Below, one piece after another: positions 14,928 to 24,337 of a stretch of DNA of 64,000 bases. Each line of letters starts with the position of its first letter. Position 1 is the stretch's first letter. Source of the DNA: JALSHZ01 sp964614535 (GTDB lineage: Bacteria; Pseudomonadota; Gammaproteobacteria; UWMA-0217); assembly GCA_964614535.1 (NCBI GenBank), contig CAZTOZ010000018.1:1-64000 (forward strand), read 5' to 3'. The notes under the pieces were generated by a model. It was not told the origin of the DNA. It ran no database searches and worked only from the letters and a program-made list of their open reading frames with translations. The position numbers and the translations under genes are program-made.

Positions 14928-15994
14928 TGAAAGAAAACGACCTCACCGATCGACTTCGAGCCGAGGTGGAGGCCGCCATCGCCGCCGGCGAGGCGCTGCG
15001 CATCCGCGGTGGCGACACCCGCGCCTTTCTCGGCCGGGCGGTCACGGCGCCGCGCGTCATCGACACCCGTGACCACTGCGGCATCGTGCTCTACGAACCG
15101 TCGGAGCTGGCCATCACCGTCCGCAGCGGCACCCCCCTCGACGCGCTCGAAACGGCACTGGCGGCGCAACGGCAGGCGCTGCCGTTCGAACCACCCCGTT
15201 TCGGCGCCGGCTCGACCATCGGCGGCGCCGTCGCCTCCGGGCTCGCCGGGCCACGCCGCCCGCTCAACGGCGGCGTCCGCGATTCGCTGCTCGGCGTCCG
15301 CATCGTCAACGGCAAGGGCGAACTGCTGCGATTCGGTGGCCAGGTGATGAAGAACGTCGCCGGCTACGACCTCTCCCGGCCGATGGCCGGCGCCCACGGC
15401 ACCCTCGGCCTGCTGCTGGAAGTGTCGCTGAAGCTGCGCCCCCTGCCGCCAGCCGGCCTGACGCTGGTGCGCGGGATGGAGAAGACCGCCGCGCTGGCGC
15501 GGCTGCGCCAGCTCTACCAACGGCCCCAGAACCTCAGCGGCGCGCTCTGGGTCGACGGGCATCTCTACCTGCGGCTGGAGGGCTATCCCGAGGCCATCGC
15601 CGCCCGCGCCGCCGAACTGGGCGGCGACCGCCTCGACAACGCCGACGCCTTCTGGCGCGCGGTCAACGACCAGACCCACCCGTTCTTCGACGGCGACACT
15701 CCGCTGTGGCGGCTCGTCGTCAAGCCGGCCAGTGGCGACATCGGCCCACCTGGCGACGAGATGATCGACTGGCTCGGCGGCCAGCGCTGGATCCGCAGCG
15801 ACGCCGATGCCGACACCCTGCGCCGGCTCGCCACCACCCACGGTGGCCATGCCACCCGTTTTCGCGGCGAGGCGGCGATCGACTCGCCGTTCCATCCGCT
15901 CGATCCGGTGGCGCTCGAGCTCCACCGGCGGTTGAAGCGGGCGCTCGACCCGGCCGGCCTGTTCAATCCGGGGAGGCTCTATGCGGCCCTGTGA
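14927..15994 (+). CDS. glcE: Glycolate oxidase subunit GlcE
   Basis: GlcE is the second FAD-binding subunit of glycolate oxidase, homologous to the N-terminal domain of GlcD. The 355-residue protein has LRIRGGDTRAFLG near the N-terminus, FGAGSTIGGAVASGLAGPRR for flavin phosphate binding and MKNVAGYDLSRPMAGAHGTLG, all usual in GlcE. It starts one base inside the glcD stop and is followed by glcF after 64 bp. Confidence 0.96.
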   Translation: MKENDLTDRLRAEVEAAIAAGEALRIRGGDTRAFLGRAVTAPRVIDTRDHCGIVLYEPSELAITVRSGTPLDALETALAAQRQALPFEPPRFGAGSTIGGAVASGLAGPRRPLNGGVRDSLLGVRIVNGKGELLRFGGQVMKNVAGYDLSRPMAGAHGTLGLLLEVSLKLRPLPPAGLTLVRGMEKTAALARLRQLYQRPQNLSGALWVDGHLYLRLEGYPEAIAARAAELGGDRLDNADAFWRAVNDQTHPFFDGDTPLWRLVVKPASGDIGPPGDEMIDWLGGQRWIRSDADADTLRRLATTHGGHATRFRGEAAIDSPFHPLDPVALELHRRLKRALDPAGLFNPGRLYAAL

Positions 15995-16058
15995 CCCGCC
16001 AACGCCGACCGTCGGCCGTGATACGCCACCGTTCCCCACCCGCAGCAGCACCTGACCG

Positions 16059-17261
16059 ATGCAGACCCGACTCCCGCCATCACTGTTGCAAACGCCAGCC
16101 GGACGCAAGGCCGACGCAATTCTGCGCGCCTGCGTCCATTGCGGCTTCTGCAACGCCACCTGCCCCACCTACCAACTGCTGGGCGACGAACTGGACGGCC
16201 CGCGCGGGCGGATCTACCAGATCAAGCGGCTGCTCGAAGGGGCGCCGGTGACGGCCACGACGCGTCTGCATCTCGATCGCTGTCTCAGCTGCCGCAGCTG
16301 CGAGACCACCTGCCCCTCCGGGGTGCGCTACCACGAACTGCTCGACATCGGCCGCGAGCGGGTGGAGTCGGCCGCGCCGCGCACACCGTGGCAACGGCTG
16401 CAGCGCAGACTGCTGCTGGCGCTGTTTCCCGAGACGAGACGCTTTGCACTGACGATGCGACTGGCCCGGCTGGCCGCGCCGCTACTGCCGGCGGCGCTGC
16501 GCGGCCGACTGCCATCCCGGCCGCGACCGGCGCCGCTGCCGCGACCCGGCCGCCATTCGCGCAAGGTGATCCTGCTGGACGGCTGCGTCCAGCCGGTGCT
16601 GCGGGGCGGCATCAACGCCCACCTGATTCGGCTGCTGGACCGGCTCGGCATCGAGACCATCGTGGCACCCGAAGCGGGCTGCTGCGGCGCCATGGCGCAA
16701 CATCTGGCCGACCCGACGCTGGCGCGGCGGCAGATGCGGGCCAACATCGACGCCTGGTGGCCCCATATCGAGGCGGGGGCGGAGGCCATCGTCTCCACCG
16801 CCAGCGGCTGCGGCCTGATGCTGAAAGAGTATGGCGAGCTGCTGGCGGACGACCCGGCCTGGGCCGACAGAGCCACCCGCGTCTCGGCGCTGGCCCGCGA
16901 CGTGGTGGAGCTGCTGGAGAACGAGGATCCGGAGGCGCTGCGCCCGGCCAGGCCACGCACGATCGCGTTCCACCCGCCCTGCACGCTGCAACATGGGCAA
17001 CGGCTCGACGGCCGGGTCGAGGCGCTGCTGCGGAGACTCGGCTTCACCCTGACCCCGGTGGCCGACCGGCACCTCTGCTGCGGCTCCGCCGGCACCTATT
17101 CGCTCTTCCAGCCGGCCATCGCCACCGCCCTGCGCGACGACCGGCTGGAGAAACTGCGCGCCGGCGACCCCGAGCTGATCGCCACCGCCAACATCGGCTG
17201 TCAGGAGCATCTGCGCGGTGGCAGCGACCGTCCGGTGGTGCACTGGATCGAGTTGCTGTGA
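16059..17261 (+). CDS. glcF: Glycolate oxidase iron-sulfur subunit GlcF
   Basis: GlcF transfers electrons from the flavin subunits towards the quinone pool. The 400-residue protein carries two [4Fe-4S] ferredoxin motifs near the N-terminus: CVHCGFCNATCP and CLSCRSCETTCP. Two cysteine-rich CCG domains follow, with EAGCCGAM and HLCCGSAGTYS. The middle segment (about 110-170) is Arg/Pro/Leu-rich. Codon use matches its neighbours. It ends the glc set. Confidence 0.97.
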   Translation: MQTRLPPSLLQTPAGRKADAILRACVHCGFCNATCPTYQLLGDELDGPRGRIYQIKRLLEGAPVTATTRLHLDRCLSCRSCETTCPSGVRYHELLDIGRERVESAAPRTPWQRLQRRLLLALFPETRRFALTMRLARLAAPLLPAALRGRLPSRPRPAPLPRPGRHSRKVILLDGCVQPVLRGGINAHLIRLLDRLGIETIVAPEAGCCGAMAQHLADPTLARRQMRANIDAWWPHIEAGAEAIVSTASGCGLMLKEYGELLADDPAWADRATRVSALARDVVELLENEDPEALRPARPRTIAFHPPCTLQHGQRLDGRVEALLRRLGFTLTPVADRHLCCGSAGTYSLFQPAIATALRDDRLEKLRAGDPELIATANIGCQEHLRGGSDRPVVHWIELL

Positions 17262-17313
17262 CCATCCCCGGCGGCGTACACTCGCGCCCCCGAACAGGCC
17301 AAGACCCACCATC

Positions 17314-17850
17314 ATGTTACGGAAAGCACTCTACCACTTCAGCGGCCGTCTCCCCTGCCGGCTGATCCACAGCCAGGGCAAACGCTATCTGGAGCGCTAC
17401 TACCTCGGCCAGCTGTTCGGCTTCACCTTCTACCTGCACCGCTTCGTCGGCAGCGATGGCGACCGCGCCCTGCACGACCATCCGTGGAAGCGGGCCGGGG
17501 CGCTCTGCCTCGCCGGCGGCTACCTGGAACGACGCATCCGCTGGTTCAATCCCGAGACCGGCTACGACACCTACGACCGCCACATCCGCCCGGGGCGCTT
17601 CAACCGCATCCCGGCGGCCGTGTTCCACCAGATCGTCAGTGCCGAGCCCGACACCTGGACGTTGTTCTTCCACACGCCGAAGATCAAGCCGTGGGGGTTC
17701 ATGGAGATCGTCCGCCGCAAGGAGGAGGACGGCACCGAACGCCCCCTGCCCCACTACTATGGTGACAGCGACGGCCAGAGCCACCGCCAGTGGTGGCAGT
17801 CGGTGCCGAAAGGCGAGGATTGCGACCGGGCGCCACCGCCGGGACGGTGA
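17314..17850 (+). CDS. Cupin-like protein of unknown function
   Basis: This 178-residue protein has a cupin-type metal-site pattern: FYLHRFVGSDGDRALHDHPW (His pair and Asp), a gap, then RFNRIPAAVFHQI with a third histidine and VSAEPDTWTLFFHTP. It lacks a signal peptide. Similar small cupin proteins occur in phages and proteobacteria without assigned substrate. It follows glcF after 52 bp on the same strand, so it may be co-transcribed. A link to glycolate metabolism is unproven. The ATG at 17314 is chosen because the upstream extension overlaps glcF. Confidence 0.8.
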   Translation: MLRKALYHFSGRLPCRLIHSQGKRYLERYYLGQLFGFTFYLHRFVGSDGDRALHDHPWKRAGALCLAGGYLERRIRWFNPETGYDTYDRHIRPGRFNRIPAAVFHQIVSAEPDTWTLFFHTPKIKPWGFMEIVRRKEEDGTERPLPHYYGDSDGQSHRQWWQSVPKGEDCDRAPPPGR

Positions 17851-17892
17851 GCGCCGTGCCACGGGCACCCGCGCCGGCGCAACGCGCAGCCG

Positions 17893-19854
17893 TCAGGCCC
17901 GCAGCCGCTGTTCCGCCTCGTCGAGCTCCCGCAGGCCACCGCTCATCACCACGATGTCACCGGGGCGCAACCGGGTGTCCATCCTCTCTCCCGGCACGCG
18001 GATGCCCCCACGCATGATCCGCTCCAGCCGGGGAGAATCGCCGTCGAGCCCCAGTTCCCGCAATGTGCGCCCCACCGCCTGGCCGTCGGGCCGGACGACG
18101 ACACTGCGACGGCGGCTCTTCTCATCGGCACCGGCCGGCAGCGCCTCGTCGCTGTCATGGAAATAGGCCCGTAGCGGCGCATAGTCCGAGGCGCGGATGT
18201 CGTTGACCAGTGCCTCGATCTCCTCCGCCGAGACATCCAGCAGCACCATCAACTGCGCGGCGTAGGTGAGGCTGGTCTCCAGCCCTTCGGGGAAGATCTC
18301 GGCGCCGGTGGCGCGCAGCATGGGCTCGTGGCGGGCATCACGGCAACGCAGCAACACCGGCAGCCCACCGCGCAGCAGACGGACGTGACGCGCCACCCGC
18401 TGCGCCCGTTCGGGGTCGTCGAAGGTCACCGCCACCGCCCGGGCCCGCGCCAGCCCGGCCGCTGTCAACACCGTGGCGTTGGTGGCATCACCAAACACCA
18501 CGCCATCGCCGGCGTCGGCGGCCTGGCGCACCCGCTCGATGTCGAGATCGAGCGCCAGACTGTCGATGCCGGCATTGCGCAACAGCAGCGCCAGCCCCTG
18601 CCCCAGACGGCCATAGCCGCAAACGATGACGTGGTCACTGAACTCCTCACCGACGCTGGAAACCGCGTCATCAGACCCGGGCAGCGGCGTCGTCTCCGCC
18701 GCCAGCCGCCGCGCCAGCACCCCGTTGGCACGCACCAGAAACGGCGCCAGCACCATCGACAACACCATCGCCGTCAACAGGATCTGCGCCGGCCGCTCCG
18801 GCAACAGCGTCAGCCCCATCCCCAGCGACAACAGCAGCAACCCGAACTCACCCGCTTCGGCCAGGCTGATCCCGCTCCGCCAGCCGGCGTTGGGGCTCAG
18901 GCCGAAGCGCCGCGCCAGTACCGCAATCACCACGGCCTTGAGCAGCAGCAGGCCGAACAGCGTCAGCGCGACCCATTGCGGCGCCTGCCACAGCACGCCG
19001 GGGTCGAGCTGCATGCCGATGGTGGCGAAGAACAGCCCCAGCATCAGATCCCGGAACGGCCGGATGTCGGCCTCCATCTGGTGCCGGAACTCCGACTCCC
19101 CCAGCACCATGCCGGCGAGAAACGCACCCAGCGCCGGCGACAACCCCAGTGCATGAGCACTGGCGGCCATGCTGCTGACGATCAGCAACGCCGCCAGCAT
19201 GAACATCTCCAGCGAGTGCGTTCCGGCGACCCAGCGCAGCAGCGGATGGAGCAGCCGTTCACCAAGCGTCATCATCACCACGAACAGCCCCAGCGCCTTG
19301 GCCATCGGCAGCGCCAGCACCGCCATCCAACCGCCCGCCGGATCGGCCAGCGCCGGAATGATCGCCAGCAACGGCACGGCAGCGATGTCCTGGGCGAGCA
19401 GGATGCCGACCGCCGCCTGGCCATGGGAGGCCCCCAGCTCCATCTGCTCACCCAGCTGTTTGAGGGCGATCGCGGTGGACGACATCGCCAGCGCGACGCC
19501 GACGACGAAGGCCGCCTCACCGGGCAGGCCGAGCCACCAGGCGATGCCCCCGAACAGCACGGCCGTGACGGCGATCTGGCTGCCCCCCAGCCCCAGCACC
19601 AGCCGCTTGGCCGCCAACAGCCGAGGCAGCGAAAATTCCAGGCCGATGGTGAACATCAGCAACACCACCCCCAGCTCGGCCAGAAAATGGGTCGCCGGCG
19701 ACTCCGGCAGCCAGTCGAAACCGTGCGGACCGGCGATCAGGCCGGTGGCCAGATAGCCCAGTATCGGCGGTACGTTGAAACGCAGGCACAACGCCACCAA
19801 CGCCGTGCCCAGCGCCAACAGAATGAAGATGACTTCCAGCAGATCGTGTTCCAT
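17893..19854 (-). CDS. KefB/KefC-type K+/H+ antiporter with TrkA-N domain
   Basis: This 653-residue inner-membrane transporter belongs to the CPA2 family. The N-terminal 385 residues contain about 12 hydrophobic helices with LGYLATGLIAGPHGF and the LLAQDIAAVPLL core, and SLAEAGEFGLLLL near the end. A TrkA-N/RCK nucleotide-binding domain begins with HVIVCGYGRLGQGLALLL (about 415-432). A TrkA-C domain closes the protein (about 575-650). It should exchange K+ (or Na+) for protons under control of a bound nucleotide or glutathione adduct. AGGGAA precedes the ATG. It is convergent with the glc genes. Confidence 0.93.
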   Translation of the reverse strand: MEHDLLEVIFILLALGTALVALCLRFNVPPILGYLATGLIAGPHGFDWLPESPATHFLAELGVVLLMFTIGLEFSLPRLLAAKRLVLGLGGSQIAVTAVLFGGIAWWLGLPGEAAFVVGVALAMSSTAIALKQLGEQMELGASHGQAAVGILLAQDIAAVPLLAIIPALADPAGGWMAVLALPMAKALGLFVVMMTLGERLLHPLLRWVAGTHSLEMFMLAALLIVSSMAASAHALGLSPALGAFLAGMVLGESEFRHQMEADIRPFRDLMLGLFFATIGMQLDPGVLWQAPQWVALTLFGLLLLKAVVIAVLARRFGLSPNAGWRSGISLAEAGEFGLLLLSLGMGLTLLPERPAQILLTAMVLSMVLAPFLVRANGVLARRLAAETTPLPGSDDAVSSVGEEFSDHVIVCGYGRLGQGLALLLRNAGIDSLALDLDIERVRQAADAGDGVVFGDATNATVLTAAGLARARAVAVTFDDPERAQRVARHVRLLRGGLPVLLRCRDARHEPMLRATGAEIFPEGLETSLTYAAQLMVLLDVSAEEIEALVNDIRASDYAPLRAYFHDSDEALPAGADEKSRRRSVVVRPDGQAVGRTLRELGLDGDSPRLERIMRGGIRVPGERMDTRLRPGDIVVMSGGLRELDEAEQRLRA

Positions 19855-19976
19855 GGTCGGTTCCCTGTGGACGGCCTCGAAGAATGGGGGATCGGGGCGG
19901 GGGCTTCAAGGTGCCAATGCCCGTGGCGGCACCGGCAAGAGCGGCGGATGGAAAGGCACAGTGACGGCAAAGCCAG

Positions 19977-19982
19977 TATAAT
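19977..19982 (+). promoter_or_regulatory. -10 element (TATAAT) before the antiporter-kds-lpt series
   Basis: A perfect TATAAT lies 31 bp before the gene at 20014 in a GC-rich setting. The matching -35 box is poor (AGGCAC with 16-bp spacing is the best), so an activator or an alternative sigma factor may be needed. Confidence 0.45.
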
Positions 19983-20013
19983 CGCGCGCTCTTTCGCGCT
20001 TCCGTCACCGAAC

Positions 20014-20985
20014 ATGCTGCTATCCATCCTCGCCGTCGTCGTCGGCCTCGCCCTGCTGGTCTGGAGCTCGGACCGCTTCGTCGACGGCGCCTCGGCCATC
20101 GCCGCCAATCTGGGCATGTCGCCACTGATCATCGGCATCACCATCGTCGGCATGGGCACCTCGGCGCCGGAGATGCTGGTCTCCGGCATCGCCTCGTGGC
20201 AGGGCAACCCGTCGCTGGGGGTCGGCAATGCGCTTGGCTCCAACATCGCCAATATCGCGCTGATTCTCGGGGTGACGGCGCTGGTGGCGCCGCTGGTGAT
20301 CTCTTCGGGCCTGATCCGGCTGGAGCTGCCGGTGTTGATGGTCGGCATGCTGGTGGCACTGGTACTGATCCTGGATGGCCATCTGAGTTTCGCCGACGGA
20401 TCGATTCTGCTGATGCTGCTGTTCGTCGTCATGGGGATTCTGCTCTATGACGCCACCCATGCCCGATCCTCCGATGCGCTGGTGGCGGAGCTGGCCGACG
20501 AGGTCGAGGCCGACATGCCGCTGGGCACGGCGGTGATCTGGTTTCTGATCGGCCTGGTCGTGCTGCTGGTCAGCGCGCGGATGCTGGTCTGGGGGGCGGT
20601 GAACGTCGCCACCGCCATCGGCGTCAGCGATCTGGTGATCGGGCTGACCATCGTCGCCATCGGCACCAGTCTGCCGGAGCTGGCGGCGTCGATCGTCAGT
20701 GCCCGCAAGGGGGAGTCCGACATGGCCGTCGGCAACGTCATCGGCTCCAATCTGTTCAATCTCTTCGGCGTGATGGCGCTGCCGGGTCTGATCGCGCCGG
20801 CCGCGCTGCCGCCGGCGGTGCTGACGCGGGACTATCCGCTGATGCTGGCGCTGACGGCGGCGCTGTTCTTCATGGCTTTCCGCTTTCGCGCCAGCACCAC
20901 GGCCCGGCGCATCAACCGCTTCGAGGGGCTGGCGCTGATTGCGGTATTCTTTGCCTATCAGGCCTGGATTCTCATCGACCCATGA
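20014..20985 (+). CDS. Calcium/sodium:cation antiporter, CaCA family (YrbG-like)
   Basis: This 323-residue inner-membrane exchanger has two homologous halves, each with an alpha-repeat: GITIVGMGTSAPEMLVS with GNALGSNIANIALILG in the first, and GLTIVAIGTSLPELAAS with GNVIGSNLFNLFGVM in the second. These acidic helices bind the cation. The location directly before kdsD is the same as for yrbG in E. coli. An acidic loop (residues about 155-168) separates the halves. The stop overlaps the kdsD start by 4 bp. A much longer in-frame reading upstream is antisense to kef and was discarded. Confidence 0.95.
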   Translation: MLLSILAVVVGLALLVWSSDRFVDGASAIAANLGMSPLIIGITIVGMGTSAPEMLVSGIASWQGNPSLGVGNALGSNIANIALILGVTALVAPLVISSGLIRLELPVLMVGMLVALVLILDGHLSFADGSILLMLLFVVMGILLYDATHARSSDALVAELADEVEADMPLGTAVIWFLIGLVVLLVSARMLVWGAVNVATAIGVSDLVIGLTIVAIGTSLPELAASIVSARKGESDMAVGNVIGSNLFNLFGVMALPGLIAPAALPPAVLTRDYPLMLALTAALFFMAFRFRASTTARRINRFEGLALIAVFFAYQAWILIDP

Positions 20986-21959
20986 CGTTCCCGAACGATC
21001 AAATGCTGACGCTGGCCCGCGAGGTGCTGGAGACCGAGGCGCAGGCGATCCAGGCGCTGAAGGCCCGCATCGACGGCGCCTTCATCGAGGCCTGCGAGCG
21101 GCTCTACGACTGCCGCGGCCGCATCGTCGTCACCGGCATGGGCAAGTCCGGCCACATCGGCGGCAAGATCGCGGCGACGCTGGCCAGCACCGGGTCGCCG
21201 GCCTTCTTCGTCCACCCCGGCGAGGCCAGCCACGGCGATCTGGGGATGATCACCGCCGACGACGTGGTGCTGGCCATCTCCAACTCCGGCAGCACCGAGG
21301 AGATCCTCAATATCGTGCCGATCATCCGCCGGCTCGAGGTGCCGCTGATCGCCATGACCGGCGATCCCGGCTCGCCGCTGGCCGGCGCCGCCGACATCCA
21401 TCTGGACATCTCCGTCGAACGCGAGGCCTGTCCGCTCAATCTGGCACCCACCTCCAGCACCACGGTGACGCTGGCGCTGGGCGATGCGCTGGCGGTGACG
21501 CTGCTGAAGATTCGCGGCTTCACCGCCGAGGACTTCGCCCGCTCCCACCCCGGGGGCAAGCTGGGACGGCGGCTGCTGCTGACCGTCGGCGACGTGATGC
21601 ACCGGGGCGACGACGTGCCCCGGGTGCGGCCGGGAACACCGCTGACCGAGGCGCTGATGGAAATGACGGCCAAGAGCCTCGGCTGCACCACCATCACCGA
21701 TGCCGACCACCGGCTGATCGGCATCTACACCGACGGCGACCTGCGGCGTACGCTCGATCGTCAGATCGACCTCCACCGCCTGACCATCGATTCCGAAATG
21801 ACCAGCCCCTGCCGCAGCATCGGCGCCGATGCGCTGGCGGTGGATGCGCTCAATCTGATGGAGCGCCACAAGATCAGCGCGCTGCCGGTGATCGACGACG
21901 ACCATCGTGTCGTCGGCGCGCTCAACATGCTCGACCTGCTCAGAGCCGGGGTGGTCTGA
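20982..21959 (+). CDS. kdsD: D-arabinose 5-phosphate isomerase KdsD
   Basis: KdsD converts ribulose 5-phosphate to arabinose 5-phosphate, the first step towards Kdo for LPS. The 325-residue protein has an N-terminal SIS sugar-isomerase domain with VTGMGKSGHIGGKIAAT and the SNSGSTEEI phosphate loop. Two CBS domains follow (about 205-320), beginning DVMHRGDDVP. ATGA overlap with the upstream antiporter and clustering with kdsC support the assignment over GutQ. Confidence 0.97.
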   Translation: MTFPNDQMLTLAREVLETEAQAIQALKARIDGAFIEACERLYDCRGRIVVTGMGKSGHIGGKIAATLASTGSPAFFVHPGEASHGDLGMITADDVVLAISNSGSTEEILNIVPIIRRLEVPLIAMTGDPGSPLAGAADIHLDISVEREACPLNLAPTSSTTVTLALGDALAVTLLKIRGFTAEDFARSHPGGKLGRRLLLTVGDVMHRGDDVPRVRPGTPLTEALMEMTAKSLGCTTITDADHRLIGIYTDGDLRRTLDRQIDLHRLTIDSEMTSPCRSIGADALAVDALNLMERHKISALPVIDDDHRVVGALNMLDLLRAGVV

Positions 21960-21994
21960 GCGGGCTCCACCAACCGATCAGGGGAAAACAGCAG

Positions 21995-22519
21995 ATGGAA
22001 CAACTCACCGCAACGGCCAAACGCATCGAACTGGTCATCTTCGACGTCGATGGCGTGCTCACCGACGGCTCGCTGTTCATCGGCGACGACGGCCAGGAGT
22101 ACAAGGCCTTCAACTCCCGGGACGGCCACGGCATCCGCATGTTGCAGGAGTGCGGCGTTCGCGCCGCGATCCTCACCGGACGGCAGTCGGAGGTGGTCCG
22201 GCACCGCACCCGCGATCTCGGCATCGAACTGGTGATGCAGGGCCACCGCGACAAGCGCCCGGCCTTCCGCGCATTGCTCCAAGAGACGGGGCTGACGCCG
22301 GAGGTGATCGCCTATGTCGGCGACGACGTGGTCGATCTGCCGGTGATGAAACAGGTGGGGCTGGCCATCGCCGTGGCCGACGCCCACCCGCTGGTGCTGG
22401 AGCACGCCGACTGGGTGACCCGCGCCCGCGGGGGGCGCGGTGCCGGGCGCGACGTCTGTGAATTCCTGCTGCGGGCACGGGGCGTACTGGACGAAAAACT
22501 GGCGAGCTACCTCGAATGA
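21995..22519 (+). CDS. kdsC: 3-deoxy-D-manno-octulosonate 8-phosphate phosphatase KdsC
   Basis: KdsC removes phosphate from Kdo 8-phosphate to give Kdo. It is a capless HAD phosphatase of 174 residues that normally acts as a tetramer. Motif I is FDVDGVLTDG (D17, D19), motif II contains ILTGRQSEVV, and motif III/IV is YVGDDVVDLPVM. AGGGGA lies 9 bases before the ATG. The stop overlaps lptC by 4 bp. Confidence 0.97.
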   Translation: MEQLTATAKRIELVIFDVDGVLTDGSLFIGDDGQEYKAFNSRDGHGIRMLQECGVRAAILTGRQSEVVRHRTRDLGIELVMQGHRDKRPAFRALLQETGLTPEVIAYVGDDVVDLPVMKQVGLAIAVADAHPLVLEHADWVTRARGGRGAGRDVCEFLLRARGVLDEKLASYLE

Positions 22520-23055
22520 GCCGGGGACATCTCTTTCTGCTCGCGATCCTCGCCGCACTGGCCATCGCCTGGCTGGTGGCCAGCGAGCCGTCGCAGCAGG
22601 AGGAGCCCGTCCCGCTGAGCATCGAGGACGACTACTATCTGGAGGACTTCGCCCTCGAGGCCTTCGACCACGACGGCCGCCTGACCCACCGGGTGTTCGG
22701 TAAACGGCTGCGGCAACGCAGCAACAGCCACGACTTCGAGCTGGAGGCACCGCGCTTTCTGCTGGAGAGCGAGCCCGGCCGCTGGGAGATCACCGCCCGC
22801 AGCGGCTGGATGGACGCGGCCATGACCCGGGCGGCGTTGCGCGGCCAGATCGTTGCCGTCGGCCATGCCGACGACCTGCTGACCCTGACCACCTCCGACC
22901 TGGCGCTGGATCTGGTGGAAAAGGTGGCCACCACCGAAGCGCTGGTCCATCTGACCCAGGGGGACAACCGTTTGCGCGGGGAGGCGTTGACGGCTAACCT
23001 TCGAACCCATCTGCTGCGGCTGCGCCACAATATCGAAGGTTACTATGTTCCGTAG
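22516..23055 (+). CDS. lptC: LPS export ABC transporter periplasmic protein LptC
   Basis: LptC is the bitopic inner-membrane part of the LPS bridge; it takes LPS from LptBFG and hands it to LptA. The 179-residue protein has an N-terminal membrane anchor (residues 5-23) and a periplasmic beta-jellyroll, with YYLEDFALEAFDHDGRLTHR as the first strands. Sequence conservation in this family is weak, so size, anchor and position between kdsC and lptA carry the assignment. It overlaps lptA by 11 bp. Confidence 0.93.
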   Translation: MSRGHLFLLAILAALAIAWLVASEPSQQEEPVPLSIEDDYYLEDFALEAFDHDGRLTHRVFGKRLRQRSNSHDFELEAPRFLLESEPGRWEITARSGWMDAAMTRAALRGQIVAVGHADDLLTLTTSDLALDLVEKVATTEALVHLTQGDNRLRGEALTANLRTHLLRLRHNIEGYYVP

Positions 23056-23529
23056 ATTCATCCACTTGCCGCCGACCGGGCTGGTGGTCGCCCTGCTGCT
23101 GGCCACCGCTGCCGCGGCGCCGGCGCGCGGGCCGGTGAAGATCTCGGCCGACTCGCTGGAGCTGGACCAGCAGGCGCAAGCCACCACCTACAGCGGCAAT
23201 GTATTGCTGACCCAGGGGGAGATGAGGCTGACGGCGGCGTCGCTGACGGTGTCCGTCCGCGACGGCAGGCTCGGCCGCATCGAGGCCAGTGGCAACCCGG
23301 CGCGTTTCGAGAGCCGCCTCGACGATGGCACGCCGGTGATCGGCGAGGCGGCCAGGATCGTCTTCGACAGCGCCGCCGGCCTGCTGACGCTGATCGGCGA
23401 GGGCCGCCTCAGCCAGGGCCGCAACCGCATCGAGAACGACCACATCGAATACGATCTCAACCGGGGCAATCTCAAGGCCGGCGGCAAGAAGGCCAAAAAG
23501 CGCGTCGAAGTGATCTTCCAGCCAGCGCA

Positions 23530-23533
<4 letters not shown>
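23045..23533 (+). CDS. lptA: LPS transport periplasmic protein LptA
   Basis: LptA polymerises head-to-tail to carry LPS across the periplasm. The 162-residue precursor has a Sec signal peptide (Leu/Ala-rich core, probable cleavage after APA near residue 27). The OstA-type domain follows with ISADSLELDQQAQATTYSGN, VLLTQGEMRLTA and NRIENDHIEYDL. It is short but within family range. The C-terminal Lys-rich tail is common in LptA. It overlaps both neighbours. Confidence 0.95.
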
Positions 23534-24255
<722 letters not shown>

Positions 24256-24287
24256 CAGTTCTCAGTTCAGAAGCAACCCTCAATATT

Positions 24288-24303
24288 TGGCACGATTATT
24301 GCT
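24288..24303 (+). promoter_or_regulatory. Sigma-54 (-24/-12) promoter directly before rpoN
   Basis: TGGCACGATTATTGCT matches the full TGGCACG-N4-TTGCW consensus without a mismatch, with correct spacing. Transcription would start near 24314, about 24 nt before the rpoN ATG. The element lies in the only sizeable gap between lptB and rpoN. It implies that sigma-54 acts at its own gene, either as an activator-dependent promoter or as a site where bound sigma-54 holoenzyme blocks read-through. Confidence 0.85.
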
Positions 24304-24321
24304 TAACACCGCGTGACGGTT

Positions 24322-24337
24322 GGGGCATAATCGCCCC
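24322..24337 (+). promoter_or_regulatory. Hairpin abutting the rpoN start codon
   Basis: GGGGC (24322-24326) and GCCCC (24333-24337) can pair around the loop ATAATC, and the ATG follows at once (24338). The only Shine-Dalgarno-like bases are the GGGG in the stem. Folding would therefore hide the ribosome site. Translational control is inferred, not shown. Confidence 0.5.

Noticed and set aside
18328..20013. Very long plus-strand open frame running into the antiporter gene (885 codons in total)
   Set aside because: It is antisense to the KefB/C-type gene, Gln/Arg/His-rich, and only the last 323 codons show transporter homology. High GC makes long antisense frames common here.
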